From Roseiarcus sp963772555 (GTDB lineage: Bacteria > Pseudomonadota > Alphaproteobacteria > Rhizobiales > Beijerinckiaceae), in contig CAVYXQ010000035.1 in NCBI GenBank assembly GCA_963772555.1, forward strand, positions 1 through 64,000: a DNA stretch of 64,000 nt. The letters are read 5' to 3'. This document shows, one piece after another, positions 1-8,412 of this stretch (positions within the stretch are counted from its first letter, which is position 1; the number at the start of each line of letters is the position of its first letter). The notes beneath the pieces are model-generated. The model had not been told where the DNA came from and made no database searches. It saw only the letters and a list, made by a program, of their open reading frames with translations. The position numbers and the translations under genes are program-made.

Positions 1-358
1 TCAGGGTGCCTTGGTTACGTTACGTCAATGGATATTCTGCGACCAAGCAAGTACGCTGTCACGTGAGGTCTGCGCACAGGCGACCAAGCTATTTTTCGTA
101 TTTTAAGTTCAAGAAGCAATTAATTTAACCTCCAGTTAACCAAGGTCGCCTTAACTTTTTACAACGGATCAAGGCCGAAAAGCAGCGGGGCGAGTTCAGC
201 GGAAACGATCACCGCCCGCTCCACAGCCAATTATTGTAATCTTGCTTTTGTGCGTCGCGTCCGCCGGGGTCAGGCGTGGGACCGCGAATTGCCGTTTGCA
301 TCGCGCGCTCGGAACGCCGGCGAAGTCAGAGCTTGTTCAACCCGAGGCGTCCCGAGAC
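1..358. other. Intergenic, AT-rich leader region
   Basis: No gene is supported in this stretch. Roughly 90-250 is clearly richer in A and T than the rest of the window, with several TTAA-containing runs, and looks like the promoter region of the TPR lipoprotein downstream. I see no convincing structural RNA or terminator. The gene that would lie further left is outside the window. Confidence 0.5.
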
Positions 359-1006
359 ATGCCGTTTTCCTTGGCCAGCCGCCTGATCCAACGCAGCTCG
401 TCTCCCTCGAAGTCGAAGGGTCTTGGCCTGAGCGCCGCGAGGTTGGACCGCTTGATCCGCCCGGCTCTCGCAATCGCGTTGAGCTTGAGCATGACCGGCT
501 GCCTGACAACCCTGACCCCGACGCCCGTGCCCAATCCGATCGTCGGACAGAGGCCGGAAGACGTCAAATACTACCCGTCCGACGAACCGGTCCGTCTCGG
601 CATCCAGCGCTTCTACGAAGGTAATTACGGGCTGGCGCAGCATTATTTCCAGGACGCGGTCGAAAGGGCGCCGAAAGACGCGACCGCCTGGGTCGGTTTG
701 GCTGCGAGCTACGACCGGCTGGGCAGGTTCGACCTCGCCGATCGCTCCTACGCGCAGGCGACCCGGCTCGTCGGCGCCACGGCGACGATTCTCAACAACG
801 AGGGCTATTCGTACATGCTGCGCGGCGATCTTTCGCATGCGCGCGGCAAGTTCGAGGCGGCGCTGAGGCTCAGTCCGCATAACGCGACCACGATCAACAA
901 TCTCGCATTGCTCAACGAAAGCTCGAGGTTCATCGAACGCGCCGCCAACGGCGAGCCGTGCGGCGCCGCCGACTGCACGGTGTCGTGGGCGCAAAACCGC
1001 CAGTGA
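359..1006 (+). CDS. TPR-repeat lipoprotein
   Basis: A protein of about 215 residues built from tetratricopeptide repeats, probably a lipid-anchored scaffold for protein assembly. A hydrophobic segment ends in a lipobox (LSMTGC) around residues 40-46, followed by a Pro/Thr-rich linker. At least three TPR-like units follow, visible as Y-x-x-G-x-Y/F-x-x-A and later P-x-x-A-x-x-x-N-L-A-L patterns. Alphaproteobacterial TadD pilus-assembly lipoproteins have this architecture, but no other tad genes are nearby, so that name is only a possibility. An upstream in-frame start at 242 would place the lipobox too deep, so 359 is preferred. It converges with hypB. Confidence 0.7.
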   Translation: MPFSLASRLIQRSSSPSKSKGLGLSAARLDRLIRPALAIALSLSMTGCLTTLTPTPVPNPIVGQRPEDVKYYPSDEPVRLGIQRFYEGNYGLAQHYFQDAVERAPKDATAWVGLAASYDRLGRFDLADRSYAQATRLVGATATILNNEGYSYMLRGDLSHARGKFEAALRLSPHNATTINNLALLNESSRFIERAANGEPCGAADCTVSWAQNRQ

Positions 1007-1102
1007 CATAGATCCTTCGACCGCGCCGGGCCAGGCGCGCCAATCGGCTGAGCGCCTGAATGTTCAGAGCCGGCGGCGAAGCGCGCCGCGCCCGCGATGA
1101 CG

Positions 1103-2049
1103 TCAGCTGAAAACCGCGTCTGCGACAGCGCGGGCTTCCCGGCGGAGCCAAGCGTACCATGCGTCGAGCCCCTCGCCGCTGCGGGCGGAGAGCTTCAGCG
1201 CGTCGATCTTCGGATTGATGCGGGTCGCGTCGGCGATTGCGCGCGACACGTCGAAATCGACATGCGGCAAGAGGTCGATCTTGTTGAGGATCATGAGGTC
1301 GGCGGCGCGGAACATATGCGGGTATTTCAGCGGCTTGTCGTCACCCTCGGTCACCGAGAGAATCACCACCTTGGCGCGCTCGCCGAGATCGAAAAGCGCC
1401 GGGCAGACGAGGTTTCCGACGTTCTCGATCAGGACGATGGAGCCGGCGGAGGGCCGCAGTTCCTGCAGCCCTCGCGCAATCATGTCGGCTTCCAGATGGC
1501 ATCCCGACCCGGTGTTCACCTGCACCGCCGGGGCTCCCGCGGCGCGGATGCGCTCGCCGTCGACGGCGGTCGCCTGGTCTCCCTCGATGACGAAGAGGCG
1601 CAGCTCGCGACCGAGGTCGCGGATCGTTCGCTCGAGCAGCGACGTCTTGCCCGCTCCAGGCGAGCTCACGAGATTGAGCGCCAGAAAATCTCCCGGCCCT
1701 TGAAAAAGGCGCGATTCTTCTGCGCCAGCGCGTCGTTCTTGGCCAGGATGCGGGTCTCGAGTTCGACCCGGGCGCCCACGGGCGGCGCGTCGCCGCAGTG
1801 GCGATGGTGGTCGGCGTGATGATCGTGGCGCCCATGATCGTGGCCGTGGCCGTGCGCATGCTCGTGATCGTGCGCACGGTCATGATCGTGCGGGTGGTCA
1901 TGATCGTGCGGATGGTCGTGATCGTGCGGATGGTCGTGGTCGTGGCCGTGCGGGCGGTCGGGAAGGTCGCGTTGCATGACCGTTTCCTTTCCCGTCTCCA
2001 GGTTGAGGACTGTCGTGTCGGCCTCGCCGCATCCGCAATGTCCGCACAT
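1103..2049 (-). CDS. hypB: Hydrogenase nickel incorporation GTPase HypB (apparent frameshift)
   Basis: HypB is the GTPase that works with HypA to insert nickel into [NiFe] hydrogenase. The N-terminus has the high-affinity metal motif CGHCGCGE, then a stretch with about two dozen histidines (coding DNA about 1800-1950), as in nickel-storing HypB. The family sequence LAKNDALAQKNRAFF follows, then the reading frame breaks near 1685-1695. The next frame continues as LALNLVSSPGAGKTSLL (P-loop), with later NKIDLL (GTPase NKxD) and a C-terminal W-x-x-W-L motif. The halves align end to end as one HypB with a net one-base frame change, so this is either an indel error or a recent lesion. The start at 2049 overlaps the hypA stop (TGATG). 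It is the last gene of the hyp operon. Confidence 0.85.
1880..1933. repeat. 18-bp tandem repeats encoding the HypB histidine tract
   Basis: Three nearly identical 18-bp units lie at 1880-1897, 1898-1915 and 1916-1933 inside hypB. They encode alternating His and Asp/Pro residues, and more degenerate copies flank them. Such a tract can expand or contract by slippage, changing the number of metal-binding histidines without a frameshift. Confidence 0.7.
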
Positions 2050-2387
2050 CAGGCAGCCTCCATCAGTTCCATCGACTTGACGTTCAACTCTTCGCCCTGG
2101 AGCCGCGTCAACCGGAATGAGCCGCAGGCGCAAGGCGCAAACAGCGTTTCGGTCGCGAACTCTGTGCCGCAGGAGTCGCAGCGCGCGCGCCCCTCGATTT
2201 CGCGAATTTCGAGCGCCGCGCCCTCGAGCGCAGTGCCCGCGATCACCATGTCGAAGCAGAAGGCGATGGCCTCGCTCATGACGCCCGACAGCTTGCCGAC
2301 CTCCAGCGTCACGCGGCTGACACGCCGGCCGTTGGCGGCCTCCTCGACGATCGCCACGATATTCTGCGTGATGCTGAGCTCATGCAT
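2049..2387 (-). CDS. hypA: Hydrogenase maturation nickel metallochaperone HypA
   Basis: A 112-residue HypA, the usual family length, that delivers nickel to the hydrogenase large subunit with HypB. It begins MHELS, where His2 is the family nickel ligand. The C-terminal zinc site has C70-x2-C73 and then C86-A-C88, so the second half is CxC rather than the usual CxxC. The gene lies between hypE (8 bp upstream) and hypB (overlapping), so it is probably translated from the same hyp transcript. Confidence 0.92.
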   Translation of the reverse strand: MHELSITQNIVAIVEEAANGRRVSRVTLEVGKLSGVMSEAIAFCFDMVIAGTALEGAALEIREIEGRARCDSCGTEFATETLFAPCACGSFRLTRLQGEELNVKSMELMEAA

Positions 2388-2395
2388 CGCCGGCC

Positions 2396-3463
2396 TCAGC
2401 AGATCCGCGGCAATTGCTCGCCGACCAGCATGTCGACAATACGCCGCCCGCCGAACGTCGTGCGCATCGTCACCCGTCCCGCCTCGCCCGGCTGAACGCG
2501 TCCGACGATCGCGGCGCGCCGGCCTAACGGATGCGCGCGCATCGCGGCGAGGGCCGCTTCCGCCTCTTCCGGCGGCGCAATGACGACGATCTTGCCCTCG
2601 TTGGCGAGATAGAGCGGATCAAGCCCGAGAATCTCGCAAAAGGCCTTCACCGGCTCACGAATCGGCGTCGCCCGCTCGTCAATCTCGATGGCGACCTGAG
2701 AGGCCTCGGCGATCTCGTTGAGCACGGTCGCGAGCCCGCCGCGCGTCGCGTCGCGCAGGAAGCGCACCCCCGGAGCCGCGGTCATCAGCGCGTCGATGAG
2801 CCCGTTCAGCGGCGCGCAGTCGCTTTCGACCGGCGTCGACAGCGCCATGTCGCCGCGCGCCGTGAGGATCGCCGCGCCATGGTCGCCGAGCAGCCCATTG
2901 ACCAGGACGACGTCGCCTTCCCGAGCCAGATGAGCGCCGAGATTGACGCCCTCGCGGATGACGCCGATTCCCGTGGTGGTGAGGAACAGCTTGTCGCAGG
3001 CCCCTTTGTGGACGACCTTGGTGTCGCCGGTGACGATCTCGACGCCCGCCTCGACCGCGGTTCTCGCCATCGAGCCGGCGATCTGCCGCATGAGATCGAT
3101 GGTCACGCCCTCTTCCACGATCGCCGCGCACGACAGGTAAAGCGGCCTCGCCCCGCCGACCGCCAGATCGTTGACCGTGCCGCAGACGGCGAGCTTGCCG
3201 ATATCGCCGCCGGGGAAGACGAGCGGATCGACGACGAAGGAATCGGTGGTGAAGGCGAGCCGGTCGCCGTGCCGCATCAGATCGCGCAGCTCGAAACGCG
3301 CCTGATCCTCGAGCGGCGCCAGCGCGGGATTGTCGAAGGCCCGGACGAAAACGTCGTCGATCAGATCCTTCATCGCCTTGCCGCCGCCGCCGTGCGCCAG
3401 CGTCACCGTCGGCACGTGGACCCGGCCGAGAGTCCGGGAGCGGATCAGCGGAGCCACGTTCAT
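2396..3463 (-). CDS. hypE: Hydrogenase expression/formation protein HypE
   Basis: HypE (355 residues) dehydrates the carbamoyl group placed on its C-terminal cysteine by HypF, giving the thiocyanate that supplies the active-site cyanide ligands. The family N-terminal motif AHGGGGKAM is present, as are AIR-synthase-like ATP-binding segments such as DATRGGLATVLNE. The protein ends exactly in PRIC, which supplies the essential terminal cysteine. The ATG at 3461-3463 overlaps the hypD stop (ATGA), indicating translational coupling. Confidence 0.95.
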   Translation of the reverse strand: MNVAPLIRSRTLGRVHVPTVTLAHGGGGKAMKDLIDDVFVRAFDNPALAPLEDQARFELRDLMRHGDRLAFTTDSFVVDPLVFPGGDIGKLAVCGTVNDLAVGGARPLYLSCAAIVEEGVTIDLMRQIAGSMARTAVEAGVEIVTGDTKVVHKGACDKLFLTTTGIGVIREGVNLGAHLAREGDVVLVNGLLGDHGAAILTARGDMALSTPVESDCAPLNGLIDALMTAAPGVRFLRDATRGGLATVLNEIAEASQVAIEIDERATPIREPVKAFCEILGLDPLYLANEGKIVVIAPPEEAEAALAAMRAHPLGRRAAIVGRVQPGEAGRVTMRTTFGGRRIVDMLVGEQLPRIC

Positions 3464-4590
3464 TCGGCCGCCTCATGCTGCTTGACGCCGCCATATTGGT
3501 AGTAGGCCGCGCAGGCGCCTTCCGAGGACACCATCAGCGCGCCGAGCGGCGTCTCCGGCGTGCAAGCCGAGCCGAACACCTTGCACTGCCACGGCTTGAT
3601 CACGCCCTTCAGCACCTCGCCGCACTGGCAGGACTTGGGGTCGGCGATCCTGACGTTGGGTATGGCGAATTTCCGTTCGGCGTCGAAGCGGGAATATTCA
3701 TCGCGCAACCTCACGCCCGAATGGTCGATCGATCCCAGGCCCCGCCATTCGAAAAACTCGCGCAACTCATAAACCCGCGCCACCGCGCGCAGCGCCGGCG
3801 CGTTGCCGCGTTCGGGAACGACGCGGGCATATTGATTCTCGATTTCGACGCGCCCTTCCTTGATCTGCCGCAACACCATCCAGATCGATTGCAGGATGTC
3901 GAGCGGCTCGAAGCCGGCGATAACCATCGGCTTGCGATAGAACCGGGCGATGAACTCGTAAGGCGCCGTGCCGATCACCATCGAGACGTGGCCGGGCCCG
4001 AGAAAGCCGTCCAGTCGGAGATCGGGGCTGTCGAGGATCGCCTTGATCGTCGGGACGATGGTGATGTGATTGCAGAAGACCGAGAAGTTGGCGACGCCAT
4101 CGCATTCGGCCTGGAGGATCGTCAGCGCGGTCGACGGCATCGTCGTCTCGAAGCCGAGGCCGAAGAAAACCACTTCCCTGGCCGGGTTGGCCCGCGCCAG
4201 CGCCAGCGCGTCCATCGGCGAATAGACCATGCGCACGTCGGCGCCGTCGGCCTTGGCCTGCAGCAGGCTCTTCTTCGAGCCGGGCACGCGCATGGCGTCG
4301 CCGAAAGTGGTGAAGATCACGTTCTTCTGCTCGGCGATTGAGACGCAATCGTCGACCCGCCCCATCGGCAGGACGCAGACCGGGCAGCCCGGCCCGTGCA
4401 CCAGCTCGATCTGTTTCGGCAGCATGCCCTCGACGCCGTAGCGGAAGATCGAATGGGTGTGGCCGCCGCAGACTTCCATGATGTTGAGCGGCCGGTCGGC
4501 CGGAATGTCCATCGTGGCGACCAGCGCCTCGATTTCCTTCACCAGAATGCCGGCCTTGGCGCTGTCGCGAAACTCGTCGAGGTATTTCAT
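3460..4590 (-). CDS. hypD: Hydrogenase formation iron-sulfur scaffold protein HypD
   Basis: HypD (376 residues) is the [4Fe-4S] scaffold on which, with HypC, the Fe(CN)2CO unit is assembled. Visible family motifs are CGGHTHS near residue 41, GPGCPVCV near residue 66, and the C-terminal cysteine set (CQCGEVLKG, WQCKVFG, GACAAYYQYG). The start MKYLDEF at 4590 matches the family N-terminus and follows the SIS gene with a 4-base overlap. The reading frame is also open upstream into the 5' part of the SIS gene, but that apparent fusion arises from the SIS frameshift and is not a real SIS-HypD protein. Confidence 0.94.
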   Translation of the reverse strand: MKYLDEFRDSAKAGILVKEIEALVATMDIPADRPLNIMEVCGGHTHSIFRYGVEGMLPKQIELVHGPGCPVCVLPMGRVDDCVSIAEQKNVIFTTFGDAMRVPGSKKSLLQAKADGADVRMVYSPMDALALARANPAREVVFFGLGFETTMPSTALTILQAECDGVANFSVFCNHITIVPTIKAILDSPDLRLDGFLGPGHVSMVIGTAPYEFIARFYRKPMVIAGFEPLDILQSIWMVLRQIKEGRVEIENQYARVVPERGNAPALRAVARVYELREFFEWRGLGSIDHSGVRLRDEYSRFDAERKFAIPNVRIADPKSCQCGEVLKGVIKPWQCKVFGSACTPETPLGALMVSSEGACAAYYQYGGVKQHEAAE

Positions 4591-5280
4591 GCCGCTTCTC
4601 CCTTGGCCGCCGCCGATCCCCGATCGTCGGCGAGCAGGGTGTGCACCAGGTCCCAGAGTATGTGATAGGCGGCGACGTGGCACTCCTGGGTGCGGTGAAT
4701 CGACGTCGTCGGCACGACGAGGCAATGATCGAGAACGCCGCTCGTCTTCATCTTGCCGCCGTCGCCGCCCGCCAGCCCGATCGTCGCCAGGCCCATCTCC
4801 CTGGCCTTGGCGAAGGCGGCGATGAGATTGGCGGAATTGCCGCTGGTCGAGATGCCGATCAGCCCGTCGCCCGCCTTGCCCTGGGCAATGATCTGCCGGA
4901 CGAACACGTGGTCGAAGCCGACGTCGTTGCCGACCGCCGAGATCATCGCGATGTCGGCGACGAGGTTGATCGCCGCGAGCGCCGGCCGGCCGGCGGTGAT
5001 CGGATGGACGAATTCGACCGCGATATGCGAGGCGTCGCAGCTCGAGCCGCCGTTGCCCATCGAGAACAGCCGGCCGCCGTTCCGATAGACGCCGGCGACC
5101 GTCTTGGCCGCTGCGACCAAAACAGGCGCCTGAGCGCCGAAGAAGGCGGCATTGGTCTCGCGCGAGTTCGCGCGCCTTCTCATCGACGGAGCGCAGGAGG
5201 GCGACGTCGAGCTTCTCCGGCTCCTGCGCCACGCCGTGCAGGAAGGGGTAGAGTTTCTGGAGATCGGTTTCCTCCGACAT
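4587..5280 (-). CDS. SIS-domain phosphosugar isomerase-like protein in the hyp operon (apparent frameshift)
   Basis: A SIS-domain protein resembling GmhA/DiaA (sedoheptulose-7-phosphate isomerase family). Motifs include GNGGSSCDASHIAVEF, the phosphate-binding Ser/Thr loop ISTSGNSAN, and a C-terminal helix with TQECHVAAYHILW. The likely start is MSEETDLQKLYP at 5280. That frame runs to about 5160 and then breaks, and the remainder continues in the frame of REṬNAAFFGAQAPV; adding one base in the GCGCGCGAA stretch joins the halves. It lies between hypC (12 bp) and hypD (overlapping). Its substrate is unknown; a role in hydrogenase maturation is only suggested by position. Confidence 0.78.
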
Positions 5281-5292
5281 CGCTTGGCCTCC

Positions 5293-5574
5293 TCATGGGC
5301 CAGCGGAGAGACGCATGGCGTCGAGTTCCGCCTGCGCCTCGCCGAGTTCGGTCAGGATCCGCAATGTTTCGGCCGCCTCGGCCTCGTCGATGCGGCTCAT
5401 GGCGAAACCGGCATGGATGAGGACCCAATCGCCGACGCAGGCTGACGCCGGGCGCTCGTCGCTGACCACGCAGGCGATATTGACCAGCCGCTTGACGCCG
5501 CCGACGTCGACCGTCGCCAGCGTCCTCACCGGATCGTCGATTGTCTCGATGCGGCCGGGGATCCCGAGGCACAT
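5293..5574 (-). CDS. hypC: Hydrogenase maturation chaperone HypC/HupF
   Basis: HypC is the small chaperone that partners HypD and delivers the Fe(CN)2CO unit to the hydrogenase large-subunit precursor. The sequence begins MCLGIPG, and Cys2, exposed after methionine removal, is the key residue. For that reason I place the start at 5574 rather than at the ATG three codons upstream (5583, reading MSVM). The GDWVLIHAGFA motif around residues 49-59 and the acidic C-terminal helix are typical. The predicted protein has about 93 residues. The gene overlaps or abuts the end of hypF. Confidence 0.92.
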   Translation of the reverse strand: MCLGIPGRIETIDDPVRTLATVDVGGVKRLVNIACVVSDERPASACVGDWVLIHAGFAMSRIDEAEAAETLRILTELGEAQAELDAMRLSAGP

Positions 5575-5579
5575 GACGC

Positions 5580-8177
5580 TCATCCCTTCGCTAAACCCGA
5601 ATTGCGGCCGTTCGTTCCGGCGCCGATCAGGCGCGCGGCGCCGATCGCCGCCTGTCCGAGCGCCAGACCGCCGTCATTGGCCGGGACCTGCGCATGCGAG
5701 AGCACGGTGAAGTTCTCCCCTTCGAGGCGGCGAACGATCTCCTCAAAGAGGATGCGGTTCTGGAAACATCCCCCCGACAAGGCGACCGTGTCGAAGCGTG
5801 GGCGGCCCTCGCTGTCGCGACGCGCGAGCTTCTTCGTCATCGCCGCCACGATCCCGGCGAGGCCCTTGTGGAAGCGCGCCGCGATCAGCGAGGCCGGCGT
5901 CCCGAGCATGAGATCGCCGAGCAGCGCCCGCCACATCGCCAGCGGCTCGATAGTGGGCAGGCCGGAGTTGTGCAGGTTTGCGATGGCGAAAGGATAGGCC
6001 GAATCGTCGTCCTCGCAGCGCATTGTCTCGGGGTCGACGATCGCCTCCAGACGCGCGCCCGCCTCGCCCTCGTAGGATTGGCGCTCGCGGCAGAGGTTCA
6101 GGGCGGCGGCGACCGCGTCGAACAGCCTGCCGCAGGAGGAAGCCTTCGGCGAATTGACGCCGCCGCGGGCCATCGCGTCGAGCGTCGCGCGCGGCCGGCG
6201 GGAAAGGTCGCCGAAGAGCTCGAGCCCGCCGAAATTCGTCGAAAATTCTGCCCAGCCCATCTCGGCCATCAGATGGGCGTAGAGATTGCGCCACGGTTCG
6301 TGCGCCGCCTGCGCGCCCCCGAGCATCGCCACGGGCTTGAAGGCGCCGAGCCGCTCGAAGCCGCGATAGTCCGCGAGCAGGAATTCCCCGCCCCAGATGG
6401 TCCCGTCATCGCCCCAGCCGAGGCCATCGAGGACGATGCCGAGCGCAGGCTTCGCGTCGAGCGGCACGCTGTTTTCGGCGAGGCACGCCGCGACATGCGC
6501 GTGATGGTGCTGGGCCTCGATCAGCGGCAATCGCTTTGTTCGCGCCCAGCCGTTCGCGAGCTTGGTCGAGAGATATTCAGGATGACGGTCAGCGATGAGC
6601 GCGATCGGCCGGTGATGAAAGAGCTCGGCGTAGAGCGCCAGGTTCTTGCGATAGTCGTCGAAAGTCTCGGCATTCTCCAGATCGCCCTGATGCTGCGAAA
6701 GAATGGCCTCGCCATCCTTGACGAGACAGAAGGTCGCCTTGAGCTCCCCGCCCATCGCCAGAAGCTCAGGGGCCGCCTCGAACCCCGGCGGCAGCGCGAG
6801 CGGGGCCGGCGCAAAGCCGCGCGCCCGTCGCAGGAGCCGCAACCGGCCGGCCATCACGCGCGCGACCGAATCGTCGACGCGATTGGCGATTTCGCGGTCG
6901 TGCAGCAAGGCGTAAGGCGCGATGTCGCCGAGCCGCTCGCGCGCCGCGCCGTCGTCGATCGCCTGCGGTTCCTCGGAGACATTGCCGCTGGTCATCACCA
7001 CCGGGCGCTCGACAGCGGCCAGGATCAGCTGATGCAGCGGCGTCGTCGGCAGCATGAAGCCGAGCGTCTGAAGACCGGGAGCGACTTCGTCCGGCAGCTT
7101 CTGCGCCCCGTCGGCAGCAAGGAGCACGATCGGCGCCGCAGGGCTCAAGAGCGCCCGCTCCTCTTCCGCTCCGACGCTGCAATAGCGCCGGACGACGTCG
7201 AGGTCCCTCGCCATCAGCGCGAACGGCTTGGCGTCGCGGCGCTTCCGCCGGCGCAGGCGTGAAACCGCTTCGGCGTTGGCCGCATCGCAGGCGAGATGAA
7301 AGCCGCCGAGCCCCTTGATGGCGACGATTTCGCCCTTGGCCAGGAGTCCGCGGACAGCGTCGACGTCGTCGAGCGCCGAACGCCGATCGAAGCTTGTCGC
7401 CCCTCCGTCGAGGCGGACAAGCCTCGCCCTCGGTCCGCACACAGGGCAGGCGATCGCCTCGGCATGGAAACGGCGGTCGGCGGGATCGCGATATTCGGCT
7501 TCGCACGTCTCGCACATCGGAAACGGCGCCATGGTCGTATTGGCGCGGTCATAGGGGATGGTCTTGACGATGCTGAGGCGCGGCCCGCAATGCGTGCAAT
7601 TGGCGAACGGATAGCGAAAGCGCCGCTCCATCGGATCGGCGATCTCGCGGGCGCAAGCCGCGCAGACCGCCGCATCCGGCGCGACCTGCGTATGCGCATC
7701 GCCAGCGAGGCTCTCGGCGATCCGGAATTCTGCCGGGAGCGCGCCGGTGAAAGCGTGCGCCTCGATGTCGTCGATCCGCGCCAGCGGCGGCGGCTCGCGC
7801 TCGAGGCGGGCGAGGAAGTCCTCGATTGCCCCGGGCCTGCCGCCGACGCGCACCAGAACGCCCTCGCCATCGTTGAGGACCTCGCCGACAAGGTCGAGAT
7901 CGTTGGCCATGCGCCAGACGGTCGGGCGGAATCCGACGCCCTGCACCCGGCCGCGGACGCGGATTTCCATCGCCGCGAACTGGCCAGATTTGGCGCAAGG
8001 ATCGGCCGCCGCCGGGGCGGAACCGCAGGCGGCGACGCTGTCGAGCCAGACCTGGCTGTCCCGGCCGTTTCCGGCATCGGCGACCAAGGTGGAGTCGGCG
8101 GCGACCGCCAACGCCTGCGGCCGGCGCATGCCGCGCGGGCCGCGGCCGTCGCCGGCATTTTCCTTCCGGGTCGACAT
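5580..8177 (-). CDS. hypF: Carbamoyltransferase HypF
   Basis: HypF makes the carbamoyl group for the cyanide ligands of [NiFe] hydrogenase from carbamoyl phosphate and ATP and passes it to HypE. Domains in order: acylphosphatase-like (RVRGRVQGVGFRP near residue 73), two zinc-finger pairs (CAACA, CTHCGPR, CETCEAEY, CPVCGPR), a YrdC-like domain (IKGLGGFHLACDA), and the Kae1-like transferase (QHHHAHVAACLAE, GDDGTIWGGEF, LSGGCFQN). At 865 residues it is longer than usual. The first 69 residues are unlike the family, and an internal ATG at 7970 (MEIRVRGR) may be the true start, giving 796 residues. It is the first gene of the hyp operon. Confidence 0.93.
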   Translation of the reverse strand: MSTRKENAGDGRGPRGMRRPQALAVAADSTLVADAGNGRDSQVWLDSVAACGSAPAAADPCAKSGQFAAMEIRVRGRVQGVGFRPTVWRMANDLDLVGEVLNDGEGVLVRVGGRPGAIEDFLARLEREPPPLARIDDIEAHAFTGALPAEFRIAESLAGDAHTQVAPDAAVCAACAREIADPMERRFRYPFANCTHCGPRLSIVKTIPYDRANTTMAPFPMCETCEAEYRDPADRRFHAEAIACPVCGPRARLVRLDGGATSFDRRSALDDVDAVRGLLAKGEIVAIKGLGGFHLACDAANAEAVSRLRRRKRRDAKPFALMARDLDVVRRYCSVGAEEERALLSPAAPIVLLAADGAQKLPDEVAPGLQTLGFMLPTTPLHQLILAAVERPVVMTSGNVSEEPQAIDDGAARERLGDIAPYALLHDREIANRVDDSVARVMAGRLRLLRRARGFAPAPLALPPGFEAAPELLAMGGELKATFCLVKDGEAILSQHQGDLENAETFDDYRKNLALYAELFHHRPIALIADRHPEYLSTKLANGWARTKRLPLIEAQHHHAHVAACLAENSVPLDAKPALGIVLDGLGWGDDGTIWGGEFLLADYRGFERLGAFKPVAMLGGAQAAHEPWRNLYAHLMAEMGWAEFSTNFGGLELFGDLSRRPRATLDAMARGGVNSPKASSCGRLFDAVAAALNLCRERQSYEGEAGARLEAIVDPETMRCEDDDSAYPFAIANLHNSGLPTIEPLAMWRALLGDLMLGTPASLIAARFHKGLAGIVAAMTKKLARRDSEGRPRFDTVALSGGCFQNRILFEEIVRRLEGENFTVLSHAQVPANDGGLALGQAAIGAARLIGAGTNGRNSGLAKG

Positions 8178-8224
8178 GGCTATTGCCCTAGCACCAGACC
8201 GGCCGGCGCGCCATTGGGATTGCG

Positions 8225-8259
8225 GATATCGCGCCGGCCCAGCAGTGCGGCGCGATATC
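8225..8259. promoter_or_regulatory. 12-bp perfect inverted repeat upstream of hypF
   Basis: GATATCGCGCCG at 8225-8236 is repeated as its exact reverse complement at 8248-8259, with an 11-base spacer. It lies between the end of the NTF2-like gene and the start of the hyp operon, both on the minus strand. It could be an operator, or a hairpin terminating the upstream gene, though there is no T-run on either side. No match to a known regulator site was recognised. Confidence 0.35.
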
Positions 8260-8412
8260 GCATGTCGGCGAGGGGCGATGGCGACGCGGAGCCGCCAGTT
8301 GAACGTGTCGTCCTGGAGGCGCTCGCTGCGCGACCGGCAAGACCCCCGATCAGCGGCCGTGGCTCGCGGCTCCGCAATGACGCCGGCGCGTCATCGCGGA
8401 GCCGAGGGATCG

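Noticed and set aside
1880..1933. CRISPR-like repeats
   Set aside because: Units are contiguous, without spacers, and encode the HypB histidine tract.
2531..3502. Long plus-strand open frame opposite hypE
   Set aside because: It is a composition-driven shadow of hypE with no protein-like motifs.
3460..5280. A 606-residue SIS-HypD fusion protein
   Set aside because: The N-terminal part becomes Arg-rich nonsense after about 40 residues, while the true SIS sequence continues in another frame and HypD has its own normal start at 4590.
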